DNA of 64,000 nucleotides from Barnesiella viscericola DSM 18177. Lineage in GTDB: Bacteria; Bacteroidota; Bacteroidia; Bacteroidales; Barnesiellaceae. Below are positions 40,590-49,806 of this stretch, piece by piece. Location of the stretch: NCBI RefSeq assembly GCF_000512915.1, contig NZ_CP007034.1, positions 1,488,001 to 1,552,000 of the forward strand, written 5' to 3'. The position numbers and the translations under genes are program-made. The notes below the pieces were generated by a model. That model was not told where the DNA came from. It was given only the letters and a program-made list of their open reading frames with translations, and did no database searches. How positions within the stretch are numbered: position 1 is the first letter of the stretch; every line of letters begins with the position of its first letter.

Positions 40590-42139
40590 ACGATCTTTTC
40601 ACTCTCGTCGACTGGTCGAGGGCACAGTTTGCCCTCACCGCCATCTACCACTGGCTGTTCGTGCCCCTCACGCTGGGGCTGGGCGTCATCGTCGGTATCA
40701 TGGAAACCATCTACTACCGCACCGGCGATGAACGCTGGAAAACCATTACCAAATACTGGATGACCCTCTTCGGCGTCAACTTCGCCATCGGGGTGGCCAC
40801 CGGTATCATTCTCGAATTTCAGTTCGGCACCAACTGGTCGAATTACAGCTGGTTCGTGGGCGACATCTTCGGGGCTCCGCTGGCCATCGAGGGTATCATG
40901 GCCTTCTTCATGGAGGCGACCTTCATTGCCGTGATGTTCTTCGGCTGGAACAAGGTGAGCAAGCGCTTCCACCTGGCATCGACCTGGCTCACTGCCATAG
41001 GCGCCTCGATTTCGGCCCTGTGGATTCTGGTAGCCAACTCGTGGATGCAATACCCCGTGGGCATGAAATTCGACCCCGAGACCGCCCGCAACGTCATGGA
41101 CGACTTCTGGGCACTGGTGCTCTCGCCGGTAGCCATCAACAAGTTCTTCCACTCGGTATCGGCCGGCTGGGTGCTGGGCGGTATCTTCGTGGTGGGTGTC
41201 AGCTCGTGGTACCTGCTGAAAAACCGCGAGAACTTCCTGGCCAAGCAGAGCATTCGCGTGGGAGCATGGGTCGGCCTGGTCGGCGCTCTCGTCGTGGCCT
41301 ACACCGGCGACGGCTCGGCCTATGAGGTGGCCGACAAGCAGCCCATGAAACTGGCCGCCATGGAGGGTGTATATCATGGCAAGAAGGGGCAGGAGCTCAT
41401 CGCCTTCGGTATCCTCAACCCGGCCAAGGAGTTTAACAACAACGAGAAGGAGTTCCTCTTCGACATACCTATTCCCAAACTGCTCTCGATACTGGCCACC
41501 CGTGAAGTCGACGGCTTCGTGCCCGGCATCAACGACATTATCGACGGCGGGTACCCCGACAAGAACCTCAAAGGCGAGGAGATTATCGCCCTCTCGGCGC
41601 AGGAGAAGATGGAACGCGGCCGCCTGGCTATCGCCGCGCTGGCCGACTTCAACACGGCCCGGCAGAACAACGACACCACGGCGATGAACGAGGCCCGGGC
41701 CCGGCTCGAAGCCAACTACGAGTACTTCGGCTACGGCTATGTCGACTCGGTCGAGCAGCTCATTCCCCACGTGCCGTTCGTCTTCTACTCGTTCCACATC
41801 ATGATTATCCTGGGCGGTTATTTCATACTCTTCTTCATACTCGTTCTGGTACTCTCCTACAAGGAGAAACTGCCCAACCTCAAATGGATGCTGTGGGTAG
41901 CCATACTCACCATTCCGCTGGGATACGTCTGCCTCGAAGCGGGGTGGATTGTTGCCGAGATGGGCCGTCAGCCGTGGGTAATCCAGGACATCATGCCCAC
42001 CTTCGCCGCCATCTCGAAAATCGAGGTAGCCTCGGTACAGACCACCTTCTGGCTCTTTGCCGCCCTCTTTACCATACTGCTCATCGCCGAGGTGGGTATC
42101 ATGCTGAAACAAATTAAAAAAGGAACCGAAAAAAAATAA
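40586..42139 (+). CDS. cydA: Cytochrome bd ubiquinol oxidase subunit I
   Basis: 517 residues with the CydA hallmarks: RAQFALTAIYHWLFVPLTLGLG (heme-ligand His at about 22), the FHSVSAGWVLGG segment (second heme ligand His), KQPMKLAAMEG (proton-path and quinol residues Lys and Glu), and GRQPWVIQ near the C-terminus. A polar segment of about 150 residues between KQPMKLAAMEG and the following helix is the quinol-binding Q-loop. With CydB it reduces oxygen to water at very low oxygen, letting strictly anaerobic Bacteroidales use or detoxify traces of oxygen. Translation overlaps DUF4492, and cydB follows 9 nt later. Confidence 0.95.
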   Translation: MNDLFTLVDWSRAQFALTAIYHWLFVPLTLGLGVIVGIMETIYYRTGDERWKTITKYWMTLFGVNFAIGVATGIILEFQFGTNWSNYSWFVGDIFGAPLAIEGIMAFFMEATFIAVMFFGWNKVSKRFHLASTWLTAIGASISALWILVANSWMQYPVGMKFDPETARNVMDDFWALVLSPVAINKFFHSVSAGWVLGGIFVVGVSSWYLLKNRENFLAKQSIRVGAWVGLVGALVVAYTGDGSAYEVADKQPMKLAAMEGVYHGKKGQELIAFGILNPAKEFNNNEKEFLFDIPIPKLLSILATREVDGFVPGINDIIDGGYPDKNLKGEEIIALSAQEKMERGRLAIAALADFNTARQNNDTTAMNEARARLEANYEYFGYGYVDSVEQLIPHVPFVFYSFHIMIILGGYFILFFILVLVLSYKEKLPNLKWMLWVAILTIPLGYVCLEAGWIVAEMGRQPWVIQDIMPTFAAISKIEVASVQTTFWLFAALFTILLIAEVGIMLKQIKKGTEKK

Positions 42140-42148
42140 CTAAGCACT

Positions 42149-43300
42149 ATGGAAATGAACGAAATATTCTACCAGCACTACTGGTGGTTTCTCATCTCGC
42201 TGCTGGGCGCAATACTGGTATTCCTACTCTTCGTGCAGGGCGGACAGTCGCTGCTGGCCACGATGGGGAAAAACGAAATCGAGAAAAGTATGATGGTCAA
42301 CTCGCTGGGCCGCAAGTGGGAGTTCACCTTTACCACCCTGGTGGTTTTCGGCGGCGCCTTCTTCGCCTCCTTCCCGCTCTTCTATTCCACCAGTTTCGGC
42401 GGAGCCTACTGGCTGTGGATGGCCATTCTGTTCAGCTTCATCATTCAGGCCGTGTCGTATGAATACCGCTCCAAGAGAGGCAACTTCCTGGGCAAGAATA
42501 CCTACGATACCTTCCTGCTCATCAACGGCATCGTGGGTCCCGTGCTGCTGGGTGTGGCCGTAGGCACCTTCTTCACCGGGGCCGATTTCGTGGTCGAGAA
42601 AGGCAACCTCACCACACCGGGGTCGCCGGTCATCAGCAGCTGGACCAACGGCTGGCACGGACTGGAAGCGCTGCTCGACGTGCGCAACCTGTTGCTGGGT
42701 GTCACGGTACTCTTCCTGGCCCGCACGCAAGGTGCCCTCTACTTCATGAACAACATCAAGGACGACACCCTGTTCGAGCGTTCGCGCAAACAGGTGCTGG
42801 TCAACGGCATCGTCTTCGTGCTCTTCTTCCTCTCGTTCGTGACTGCTACCTTGCTGGCCACCGGCTACGAAACCAACCCGCTCACCGGCGAGGTATTCCC
42901 CCGCGCCTACAAGTATTTCCACAACCTCATCGAGATGCCGTGGGTAGCCTTCATGTTCCTCGTGGGAGTCGTGCTGGTGCTCTACGCCCTCATTCGCTCG
43001 GTATTCGGGCAACACTACACCCGGGGCATCTGGTTCTCGGGCATCGGCACCGTGCTGGTGGTGCTCAGCCTCTTCTTCATCGCAGGCTACAACAACACCC
43101 CCTACTACCCCTCGGTAGCCGACATGCAGAGCTCGCTCACCATCTACAACAGTTCGTCGAGCCTCTTTACCCTGGAAACGATGAGCGTCGTATCGCTGCT
43201 CATTCCCTTTGTGCTGGCCTACATCTTCTACGTATGGCGCGCCATGGACAAGAAACCCATCACCGCCACCGAGATGAAGAGCAACGAACACAAATATTGA
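42149..43300 (+). CDS. cydB: Cytochrome bd ubiquinol oxidase subunit II
   Basis: 383 residues with about eight or nine membrane helices, starting FYQHYWWFLISLLGAILVFLLFVQGGQSLL and containing the NSLGRKWEFTFTTLVVFGGAFFASFPLFYSTSFGGAYWLW block typical of Bacteroidetes CydB. It is the second subunit of the bd oxidase and is needed for heme assembly. It lies 9 nt behind cydA and is followed by a strong terminator hairpin at 43317-43352. Confidence 0.93.
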   Translation: MEMNEIFYQHYWWFLISLLGAILVFLLFVQGGQSLLATMGKNEIEKSMMVNSLGRKWEFTFTTLVVFGGAFFASFPLFYSTSFGGAYWLWMAILFSFIIQAVSYEYRSKRGNFLGKNTYDTFLLINGIVGPVLLGVAVGTFFTGADFVVEKGNLTTPGSPVISSWTNGWHGLEALLDVRNLLLGVTVLFLARTQGALYFMNNIKDDTLFERSRKQVLVNGIVFVLFFLSFVTATLLATGYETNPLTGEVFPRAYKYFHNLIEMPWVAFMFLVGVVLVLYALIRSVFGQHYTRGIWFSGIGTVLVVLSLFFIAGYNNTPYYPSVADMQSSLTIYNSSSSLFTLETMSVVSLLIPFVLAYIFYVWRAMDKKPITATEMKSNEHKY

Positions 43301-43303
43301 TTC

Positions 43304-43334
43304 TTGCGTATTCTACAAAAAGAGCTTACTTTTG
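43304..43334 (+). promoter_or_regulatory. Promoter TTG-N20-TACTTTTG inside the cyd terminator
   Basis: TTG (43304-43306) and TACTTTTG (43327-43334) have consensus spacing. The -7 box lies within the terminator stem-loop of the cyd operon, and the predicted start falls only about 15 nt before the YigZ ATG at 43359. Confidence 0.6.
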
Positions 43335-43352
43335 CACAAGTAAGCTCTTTTT
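43317..43352 (+). terminator. Terminator of the cyd operon
   Basis: AAAAAGAGCTTACTT (43317-43331) and AAGTAAGCTCTTTTT (43338-43352) form a 15-bp stem with a 6-nt loop and a T-rich 3' arm. It ends just 6 nt before the next start codon. Confidence 0.85.
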
Positions 43353-43358
43353 CTGTAT

Positions 43359-43961
43359 ATGGACGACACCTACCTGACCATATCGCGCACCTCGGAAGGA
43401 ATTTACAAGGAGAAGATGAGTAAGTTCCTCGCCTTCGCCATACCCGTCACGACGGTCGACGAGGTGAAACAGGAGCTCGAAAAGTACCAGAAGGAGTACT
43501 ACGACGCCCGCCACGTCTGCTGGGCCTACATGCTGGGACACGAGCGCACTCAATTCCGCTCGAACGACAACGGCGAACCCTCGGGCACGGCCGGGAAACC
43601 GATACTCGGTCAAATCAACTCGGCCGGTCTCACCGACATTCTCATCGTCGTGGTGCGCTATTTCGGCGGTATCAAGCTGGGCACGAGCGGACTGATTGTC
43701 GCCTACCGCGAAGCGGCTGCCGAGGCCATTGCCGCCAACGAAATCGTGGAGCGGCAGGTCGAGGACGAGGTGCGCTTCGGCTTTGAATACCCCCTCATGA
43801 ACGAGGTGATGCGCGTCGTCAAGGAGGAGGGGCCCACCATCGTCTCGCAACTCTTCGACATGGATTGCGAGATGACCCTGCGCATACGCCGCTCCCGCAT
43901 GGAGAACTTGAAAAACCGGCTGTCGAAAATCGACGGCCTGCACTTTTTTACCGAAACCTGA
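43359..43961 (+). CDS. YigZ/IMPACT-family protein
   Basis: 200 residues of the UPF0029 (IMPACT/YigZ) family. The N-terminal domain includes FLAFAIPVTTVDEVKQELEKYQKEYYDARHVCWAYMLG, RSNDNGEPSGTAGKPILGQINSAGLTDILIVVVRYFGGIKLGTSGLIVAYREAAAEAI (about 68-125), and a small ferredoxin-like DUF1949 domain follows. Family members are linked to translation or RNA binding, but the bacterial function is not settled. The ATG at 43359 gives the full family N-terminus and has its own promoter within the cyd terminator. It is followed 7 nt later by the acetyltransferase. Confidence 0.92.
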   Translation: MDDTYLTISRTSEGIYKEKMSKFLAFAIPVTTVDEVKQELEKYQKEYYDARHVCWAYMLGHERTQFRSNDNGEPSGTAGKPILGQINSAGLTDILIVVVRYFGGIKLGTSGLIVAYREAAAEAIAANEIVERQVEDEVRFGFEYPLMNEVMRVVKEEGPTIVSQLFDMDCEMTLRIRRSRMENLKNRLSKIDGLHFFTET

Positions 43962-43968
43962 CCCGACG

Positions 43969-44595
43969 ATGACCGAACAAGAAAAAATGGAGTCCGGACT
44001 GCTCTACGATGCCGCCGCTCCCGAACTGCTGGTGAAACTGCAAACGACCCGCAACAAACTCTTTGAACTCAACTACCGCCTGCTCCCTTCGCAGACCCGG
44101 GAGCGGGAACAGCTGCTCCGCGAGATTCTGGGAACAGCCCCCAAGCGCTTCAATATCGTCTCACCCTTCCTGTGCGACTACGGTCACAACATTCACGTGG
44201 GCGAGAATTTCTTTGCCAACTACAACTGCGTGATGCTCGACGAGGCCCCCATCACCATCGGCGACAACGTGCTCATCGCACCCAACGTGGGGCTTTACAC
44301 CGCCGGACACCCCATCGACGTGGAGCGACGCAACCAGTGGCTCGAATATGCCTGGCCCATCACCATCGGCAACAACGTGTGGATTTGCGGCGGGGTGACC
44401 ATCACCCCGGGCGTGACCATCGGCGACAACAGCATCATTGCCGCAGGCAGCGTGGTGACAGGCGACATACCGGCCAACGTCATTGCCGGCGGGAACCCGT
44501 GCCACGTGATTCGCCCCGTGACCGAGGCCGACCGCCAGCGCTCGTACAGCTGGCAGGAACAGCAGGAACGCAGCTCCCGAAAAAAGGGTCGCTGA
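43969..44595 (+). CDS. Maltose/galactoside O-acetyltransferase-like hexapeptide protein
   Basis: 208 residues. The N-terminal Mac domain (KMESGLLYDAAAPELLVKLQTTRNKLFELNYRL, about 5-37) and a left-handed beta-helix with LLSPF-type turns (SPFLCDYGHNIHVGENFFANYNCVMLDEAPITIGDNVLIAPNVGLYTAGHP) match the LacA/Maa/NodL group. The catalytic His is the one in YTAGHP. It transfers acetyl from acetyl-CoA to a sugar hydroxyl, probably maltose, galactoside or oligosaccharide detoxification or modification. The C-terminus beyond HVIRPVTEADRQ is a basic tail. It lies in an operon with the YigZ gene. Confidence 0.92.
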   Translation: MTEQEKMESGLLYDAAAPELLVKLQTTRNKLFELNYRLLPSQTREREQLLREILGTAPKRFNIVSPFLCDYGHNIHVGENFFANYNCVMLDEAPITIGDNVLIAPNVGLYTAGHPIDVERRNQWLEYAWPITIGNNVWICGGVTITPGVTIGDNSIIAAGSVVTGDIPANVIAGGNPCHVIRPVTEADRQRSYSWQEQQERSSRKKGR

Positions 44596-44671
44596 GAAAA
44601 TCGAAGGGGGGGGATAAATCTGCCACAACAGGCATTACGACTCGAACCGCAGGAGCCGCTTCACAATTAAT

Positions 44672-45385
44672 CTACAATATCTGTTTTATTTCGGCCAGTT
44701 CGGTCACCACATAGTCGGGTTGTTCCCCCGTCACGGGTAGCTTGTCGCGATTAAAATAGATAGCCCGCCACCCCGCGTGCATCGCCCCCAAGATGTCGGC
44801 ATCGTAGTTGTCGCCCACGATAAGGGTATCGACCGCATCGGCCCCCACCACCTGCAAGGCATAGTCGAAGAGCCGGCGGTCGGGCTTGGTAATACCGATT
44901 TCGTCGGAGAGAATCAGTCGCTTGAAATAGCGGTCGATGCCGCCCGAATGCAACTTGCGCGACTGCACCTCGGAGAATCCATTACTCAGGATATAGAGCG
45001 GATAGCCCTTGCCCGTGAGGTAGTCGAGCAGGTCGACAGCTCCCGGCACCAGCCTCTTCTGCTGGGCCAACACATCGAGATAACGATGGTTGAGCTGCAT
45101 GATAAAGTCCATATCGCCGCTCAACGCACTGCCCACCTGTCGGAACGGACGGGCAAAACGCTCGACTATCAGGAAATCTTTCGTCACCCGGTTGTGGTGA
45201 TAGGCCTCCCACAATTCATGATTAGCCTCCATATAGAGCGACTGGAACTGTTCATAGCGGGTAAACACCCGGCCGAGCGAGAACTCCCCGTACACCTGCC
45301 GCAACGACCACATGGAGTTCGCCCTGAAATCCCATATCGTATCGTCCAGGTCGATAAACAGCGTCTTGCATATCCTCTTGTTCAT
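44672..45385 (-). CDS. YjjG-family HAD hydrolase (nucleotidase)
   Basis: 237 residues from the ATG at 45385; the extension to 45433 does not fit the family. HAD motif I is LFIDLDDTIWDF, the cap is helical (C1 type), motif II is LYILSNG, motif III is the Lys in GITKPDRRLFDY, and motif IV is TLIVGDNYDADILGA. This is the YjjG/YfnB subgroup, whose known members dephosphorylate pyrimidine nucleoside monophosphates, including non-canonical ones, as house-cleaning enzymes. It is a single gene convergent with the acetyltransferase. Confidence 0.88.
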   Translation of the reverse strand: MNKRICKTLFIDLDDTIWDFRANSMWSLRQVYGEFSLGRVFTRYEQFQSLYMEANHELWEAYHHNRVTKDFLIVERFARPFRQVGSALSGDMDFIMQLNHRYLDVLAQQKRLVPGAVDLLDYLTGKGYPLYILSNGFSEVQSRKLHSGGIDRYFKRLILSDEIGITKPDRRLFDYALQVVGADAVDTLIVGDNYDADILGAMHAGWRAIYFNRDKLPVTGEQPDYVVTELAEIKQIL

Positions 45386-45430
45386 GGTCTGTTTCTTTAT
45401 ATTCCTTCCCTTATGATTCTCGCACAGGTA

Positions 45431-45438
45431 CAAATATA
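45431..45438 (-). promoter_or_regulatory. -7 box (TATATTTG) for the YjjG-type gene
   Basis: Minus-strand TATATTTG lies 46 nt upstream of the ATG at 45385. This supports that start over the frame's upstream codon at 45433, which overlaps the box. Confidence 0.45.
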
Positions 45439-45748
45439 CGATAAAATCAGTTCTATCTATACCGCTTCATCGGTCATAAAAAACTTCTTCCTCCATCTCT
45501 TAAAAATTAATGACAGCACTCGTCAGCTGATGGAATTATTTTCCACCCGACCTTATACAAAAGTCCATTCACGGGAAATAAACATTTGGCTATAAGCCTT
45601 TTATTTTCTGCAAAGCTCAAAAAAACAACTTTGTACTTTTTAGCAAACGTTCCGTTTTTGACGCATTGCCCCTAAAATTTGACGTATTGCTCGCTCTACT
45701 CCTCCCTCCTCACCTACTTTTGTTTGTAAATTATCACATCACTTCACT
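45439..45748. promoter_or_regulatory. Intergenic region with TACTTTTG box for the nuclease gene
   Basis: An AT-rich divergent spacer without a credible ORF. TACTTTTG at 45715-45722 is a -7 box 27 nt before the nuclease ATG; a TTG lies 25 nt further upstream, a wider gap than usual. Nothing else is recognised here. Confidence 0.4.
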
Positions 45749-47485
45749 ATGATAAAAAAGACACACATGTACATGGCAGGGGTATTCCTTGCTCTCTTTT
45801 GCGCCTGCGAAGAAAAGGAACAGACCGAACCCGAAATTCCCCCCGTAGAAGTTTCACTGACCGTATCGCCCCAAACACTGGTATTCGACGAAAACGATGC
45901 CTCGAAGAATGTCATCACCGTCAATACCAATGCCAACTGGAAGGCGGAGGTCGATAATACCGCATTAAAAATAGACAAGAGCGAAGGCACCAGTGGCGAG
46001 TCACGCATACAGATTACCGACGCTCCCGTAGGAGTAACCTGCAAACTGACCCTCACGACCATTCCGCAAAACGACGAAGAGGTCATCTCGCGCGAAGTGA
46101 CCATATCGAGAGCTGCCCCCATAATCGAACCCATCGAGCGAACGGTTATTTACAACAACGATTTCGATAAAGAGGTGTCCTCAAAAATCTCGAATCGATG
46201 GCCCTATCTCGACGAGTTTGACGGCTGGAAAAACGCTACGGGTACCGGGCAAGGCAGCGAAACCTACGAGCAGATGAGTGTATCGGTGCGGAACGACTGG
46301 TTCTCGGACTATTCACCCAATGCCGACTACAAACCCTACGCTTCGGGCAAGAACAATCTCAATTTCACCCGTAGTGGCAGTTACCTGGCCATCAACGGTA
46401 TCCGTGTAGGACAGGAGCGTGATTTTATCCTGCAATTCGGCAGCTCGGAAAACAAGTTGTTCGACTATGCCGACCTGATTGTCGAGGTGGGTAACGGCTC
46501 GTCGTGGGTACAGCTCGACTACACCCGAGCGCCCACCCGGGACTGGGAACTCACCACCTGCTCGTTTTCGCTGCAAAATGTTGCGGCCGACGGTACCCTC
46601 GGCATACGGTTCAGCACCACCGACGGTGCAAACCTGATGCGCATCGACGATGTACGGCTGACCGACGGTGACCCGTCGAGCCAGGTCATCGCCTTCGACA
46701 ATACGGTCTATCCGTTGCCCGAGTTACCGCTCTACGGTAGCAACGACTATGTGATTACCCACACCGGTACCCTGGGCGGGGAAACGGTGCGCAACTACAC
46801 CATGCTTTTCGACCGGGAGAAACACGCCGCCCTGTGGGTAGCTTACCCGCTGCACGCCTGCTACCGGGGTTCGAGCGGCCGGACCGAGGCTTGGGCAGCC
46901 GACCCGCTCATCGACGCGGCCTTCCAGGCTCTGCTCTATGGCAACCCCTACTGCTACTACCAGGACTATTCGCGCGGGCATCAGATTCCATCGGGCGACC
47001 GCACAATCAACGACGAGCTGAACGCCCAGACTTTCTACGCCTCGAACATGACTCCGCAAGACGGCACCTTCAACGGGGGTATCTGGGAATCGCTCGAAAG
47101 CAAGGTCCGCAACAACCTGTGCAACGACACGCTCTACGTGGTGACCGGCTGCTACTTTGGCAACGGATACACCTCGACCTACGACGGCAACTACAACGAC
47201 AGCTACGACCCCAACGCCAAGTTGTGCGCCGTGCCCACCCACTACTTCAAGGTGATTCTGCGCACCCGCTCGGGCAACAGCGGCAAGCACGTGGGCCAAT
47301 GCGAGGCCAGTGAACTGAAAGCCATCGGCTTCTGGCTCGAACACCGCAACGATTACCCCGAGGAGTTCAGCACAGACTACTGCCAGTCGGTGGAATATAT
47401 CGAACAACAGACCGGGTTTACCTTCTTCCCGAGTGTACCCGACAAGGTGAAGAAGCAGTGTGCACCCTCTGAATGGAATCTCTAA
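45749..47485 (+). CDS. Lipoprotein nuclease: BACON domain + NUC1-type DNA/RNA non-specific endonuclease
   Basis: 578 residues. A lipoprotein signal (MIKKTHMYMAGVFLALFCACEEK, lipid Cys about 20) is followed by a BACON domain (LTVSPQTLVFDENDASKNVITVNTNANWKA... TLTTIPQNDEEVISREVTISRAA, about 35-125), a jelly-roll-like middle (about 130-310), and a NUC1 endonuclease at about 335-560. The nuclease motif appears as DYSRGHQIPSGDRTIND, with the general-base His in RGH, and the Mg-binding Asn in FYASNMTPQDGTFNGGIWESLE. It would degrade extracellular DNA or RNA from a surface or periplasmic anchor, for nutrients or biofilm DNA. BACON domains often bind glycans or mucin. Confidence 0.87.
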   Translation: MIKKTHMYMAGVFLALFCACEEKEQTEPEIPPVEVSLTVSPQTLVFDENDASKNVITVNTNANWKAEVDNTALKIDKSEGTSGESRIQITDAPVGVTCKLTLTTIPQNDEEVISREVTISRAAPIIEPIERTVIYNNDFDKEVSSKISNRWPYLDEFDGWKNATGTGQGSETYEQMSVSVRNDWFSDYSPNADYKPYASGKNNLNFTRSGSYLAINGIRVGQERDFILQFGSSENKLFDYADLIVEVGNGSSWVQLDYTRAPTRDWELTTCSFSLQNVAADGTLGIRFSTTDGANLMRIDDVRLTDGDPSSQVIAFDNTVYPLPELPLYGSNDYVITHTGTLGGETVRNYTMLFDREKHAALWVAYPLHACYRGSSGRTEAWAADPLIDAAFQALLYGNPYCYYQDYSRGHQIPSGDRTINDELNAQTFYASNMTPQDGTFNGGIWESLESKVRNNLCNDTLYVVTGCYFGNGYTSTYDGNYNDSYDPNAKLCAVPTHYFKVILRTRSGNSGKHVGQCEASELKAIGFWLEHRNDYPEEFSTDYCQSVEYIEQQTGFTFFPSVPDKVKKQCAPSEWNL

Positions 47486-47560
47486 GAAATACACCTAACA
47501 ACCAACAAGACAAAAAAAGGGGACAACCGACCGCAAGTATAGGTGTTGACGCGGTCAATA

Positions 47561-47593
47561 GGGCTCTCGGCTTTTTCCCGAGGGCCCTTTTTT
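47561..47593. terminator. Terminator between nuclease and pgeF
   Basis: GGGCTCTCGG (47561-47570) pairs with CCGAGGGCCC (47578-47587), with one mismatch, followed by TTTTTT. It separates the plus-strand nuclease from the convergent pgeF gene; its T-run overlaps the pgeF stop region. Confidence 0.8.
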
Positions 47594-48398
47594 ACGATTG
47601 GAAACAGATACCGGTGAGAAACCGGCCCGAACGGACACCCAAGGCCCGGGCTGAGAAAAATTCGTCGCTATGCTCCTGCGTACAGATACCGGCCACCTCG
47701 ATGTGCGACAGTTCCACACCACAGGCCGTGAGCTCCTCGACAGCCGCAGCCCACAGGTCGACGTGCGCCCGCCGCGACGGATAGCGCCGCACCACGGCGG
47801 CCTCATCAAACCCGGCGGTCAGAAAGGCATCGACCACCTCGTCGCCCACCTCGAAACGGTCGGGTCCGATCGAGGGGCCCACGGCGGCCAACAGGCATGC
47901 GGGATTCGTACCGTAACGCCGGACCATCGACTCCACCGCCTCGCGCACGATGTGAGCGGCCATACCCCGCCAACCCGCATGCACAGCGGCACAGGCCCGC
48001 CGGTCGGGATCACAGAGCAGCACCGGCACACAGTCGGCCGTCGACACCGCTACGGCTACACCGGGGCAATCGGTCATCACGGCATCGGCCCCGTCGAGCC
48101 GCTCGCACCATTCGTCATCGGAGCGGGTCAGCCAGTCGGCTGCGACCGAAGCCACGGCCACGCCATGTACCTGATGGGGTGCCGCCAGCCGGTCATACCC
48201 CAACGCATCATGCAACCGCTGCCGATTGGCCGTTACCCGGTCGGGGGCATCGTCGGTGTACTCGCCCAGATTATCGGTCGAGAAGGGGTCGCCCGCTACC
48301 GCACCGCCGCGTGTAGTCACAAAGGTGACGACACCCGGCAGGGAGTCGAACAGCGAAAAAGAGTACCATCGGAAAGTATCGGTCGTGTGCAGAATCAT
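47592..48398 (-). CDS. pgeF: Peptidoglycan editing factor PgeF (YfiH family, laccase-domain)
   Basis: 268 residues from the ATG at 48398, which shares its A with the obg stop codon (TGATG). Family signatures are RGGAVAGDPFSTDNLGEYTDD (about 32-52), APHQVHGVAVAS, MTDCPGVAVAVSTADCVPVLLCDP (metal-binding Cys) and CAAVHAGWRGMAAHIVREAV (metal-binding His). YfiH proteins were first called multicopper polyphenol oxidases; PgeF prevents misincorporation of Ser for Ala in peptidoglycan precursors, and purine nucleosidase activity has also been reported for homologues. It is translationally coupled to obg. Confidence 0.9.
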   Translation of the reverse strand: MILHTTDTFRWYSFSLFDSLPGVVTFVTTRGGAVAGDPFSTDNLGEYTDDAPDRVTANRQRLHDALGYDRLAAPHQVHGVAVASVAADWLTRSDDEWCERLDGADAVMTDCPGVAVAVSTADCVPVLLCDPDRRACAAVHAGWRGMAAHIVREAVESMVRRYGTNPACLLAAVGPSIGPDRFEVGDEVVDAFLTAGFDEAAVVRRYPSRRAHVDLWAAAVEELTACGVELSHIEVAGICTQEHSDEFFSARALGVRSGRFLTGICFQS

Positions 48399-49534
48399 CA
48401 CCAATCCTCTTCGTCGAAATTATCATCGTCGGCCCAGTTGTCGGCCTCATCATCGAGCCCGGCACTCGTGTCGAAGTTATCCTCCTCGGCCACCCGGTGA
48501 CGGGCGTCGAGATTGCGGTGTGTCAGGGTCATCACCCGGTTGGCCTCATCGTTGAGCTGGCTCCACAAGAGATCTTTCAACTCGGTAATCCCCTGCCCCG
48601 TGACCGACGAAATGAAGACCGTGGGAATATCGGGCAGGTCGCTCTTCAAGGCTTCAAGCAGTTCGTCGTCGAGCATGTCGCACTTGGTTACGGCCAGCAC
48701 GCGCTGCTTGTCCTGCAAGTCGGGATTGAATGCCGTCAGTTCGCGCAGCAGAATCTCATACTCGCCACGGATACTGTCGGCATCGGCAGGCACCATGAAC
48801 AGGAGTACCGCATTGCGCTCGACGTGGCGCAGGAAACGCAATCCCAACCCTTTGCCCTCGCTGGCCCCCTCGATGATGCCGGGAATATCGGCCATGACAA
48901 ACGAGCGGTTGTCGCGATAGGAGACGATACCCAAGTTGGGTTCGAGTGTCGTGAAGGGGTAGTCGGCAATCTTGGGACGGGCTGCCGAGATGGTAGAGAG
49001 CAGGGTCGACTTACCGGCATTGGGGAAACCCACTAGACCCACATCGGCCAACAGCTTCAATTCGAGAATCACCGTGCGCTCGATGGCCGGCTCGCCGGGT
49101 TGGGCATAGCGCGGAGTCTGGTTGGTGGCCGACTTGAAATGCCAGTTGCCCAGGCCGCCTCGGCCCCCTTTCAACAGCACGAGCTCCTCGCCGTCCTGCG
49201 TTACCTCACACAGAAATTCGCCCGTATCGGCATCGAACACCGCCGTTCCGCAGGGCACCTCGATGGTCTTGTCTTCGCCGTCCTTGCCGAAACTGCGATT
49301 GGCACCGCCCGGCGAACCGTTGCCGGCAAAGACGTGCCGCGAATATTTCAGGTGCAGCAGAGTCCACAGATTGCGATTGGCCCGCAAATAAATATTTCCG
49401 CCCCGGCCGCCGTCACCGCCATCGGGTCCGCCCTTGGGCACATACTTGGCCCGATACAGGTGCATGGCTCCGGCACCTCCCTTGCCCGAGCGACAAAGTA
49501 TCTTCACATAATCTACAAAATTCGACTCTGCCAT
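48398..49534 (-). CDS. obg: Obg-family ribosome-assembly GTPase
   Basis: 378 residues. The N-terminal Obg fold is glycine-rich ([35 protein letters not shown], about 18-52). The G domain has G1 [12 protein letters not shown] (about 164-175), the effector loop [10 protein letters not shown]3 [16 protein letters not shown] and G4 TKCDML. The C-terminus is an acidic tail ([18 protein letters not shown]) in place of an OCT domain. A conserved GTPase of large-subunit ribosome maturation and growth control. It overlaps pgeF. In related genomes it follows adk, but here the LRR gene separates them. Confidence 0.95.
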   Translation of the reverse strand: MAESNFVDYVKILCRSGKGGAGAMHLYRAKYVPKGGPDGGDGGRGGNIYLRANRNLWTLLHLKYSRHVFAGNGSPGGANRSFGKDGEDKTIEVPCGTAVFDADTGEFLCEVTQDGEELVLLKGGRGGLGNWHFKSATNQTPRYAQPGEPAIERTVILELKLLADVGLVGFPNAGKSTLLSTISAARPKIADYPFTTLEPNLGIVSYRDNRSFVMADIPGIIEGASEGKGLGLRFLRHVERNAVLLFMVPADADSIRGEYEILLRELTAFNPDLQDKQRVLAVTKCDMLDDELLEALKSDLPDIPTVFISSVTGQGITELKDLLWSQLNDEANRVMTLTHRNLDARHRVAEEDNFDTSAGLDDEADNWADDDNFDEEDW

Positions 49535-49768
49535 AAACTGTTTCTTTTAGGATTGTGGCTGCAAAAATAACGAAAAGGTAACACTCGACCAACGAATGGG
49601 TTCATCTCTTCCCGTTTATCGCAGATTTACAGGAGAAAAAAGATAGTATAGAGACTCTTTTCTGAACGGCTCTTATACAAGTTTCAACTAATAAATTAAA
49701 TAAAAATTCAAAGTAACTCTTTTTAATAAAGATTTCACGTATAAACTTTCATACTTCACAAAATTATC

Positions 49769-49776
49769 TACCTTTG
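49769..49776 (+). promoter_or_regulatory. -7 box (TACCTTTG) for the LRR surface protein
   Basis: TACCTTTG lies 30 nt before the ATG at 49807. A TTTC 18 nt upstream is a weak -33 candidate. The box rules out the upstream in-frame start at 49774. Confidence 0.6.
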
Positions 49777-49806
49777 CAGCCGATTTACAAAAAAAACAGG
49801 ACTTTT

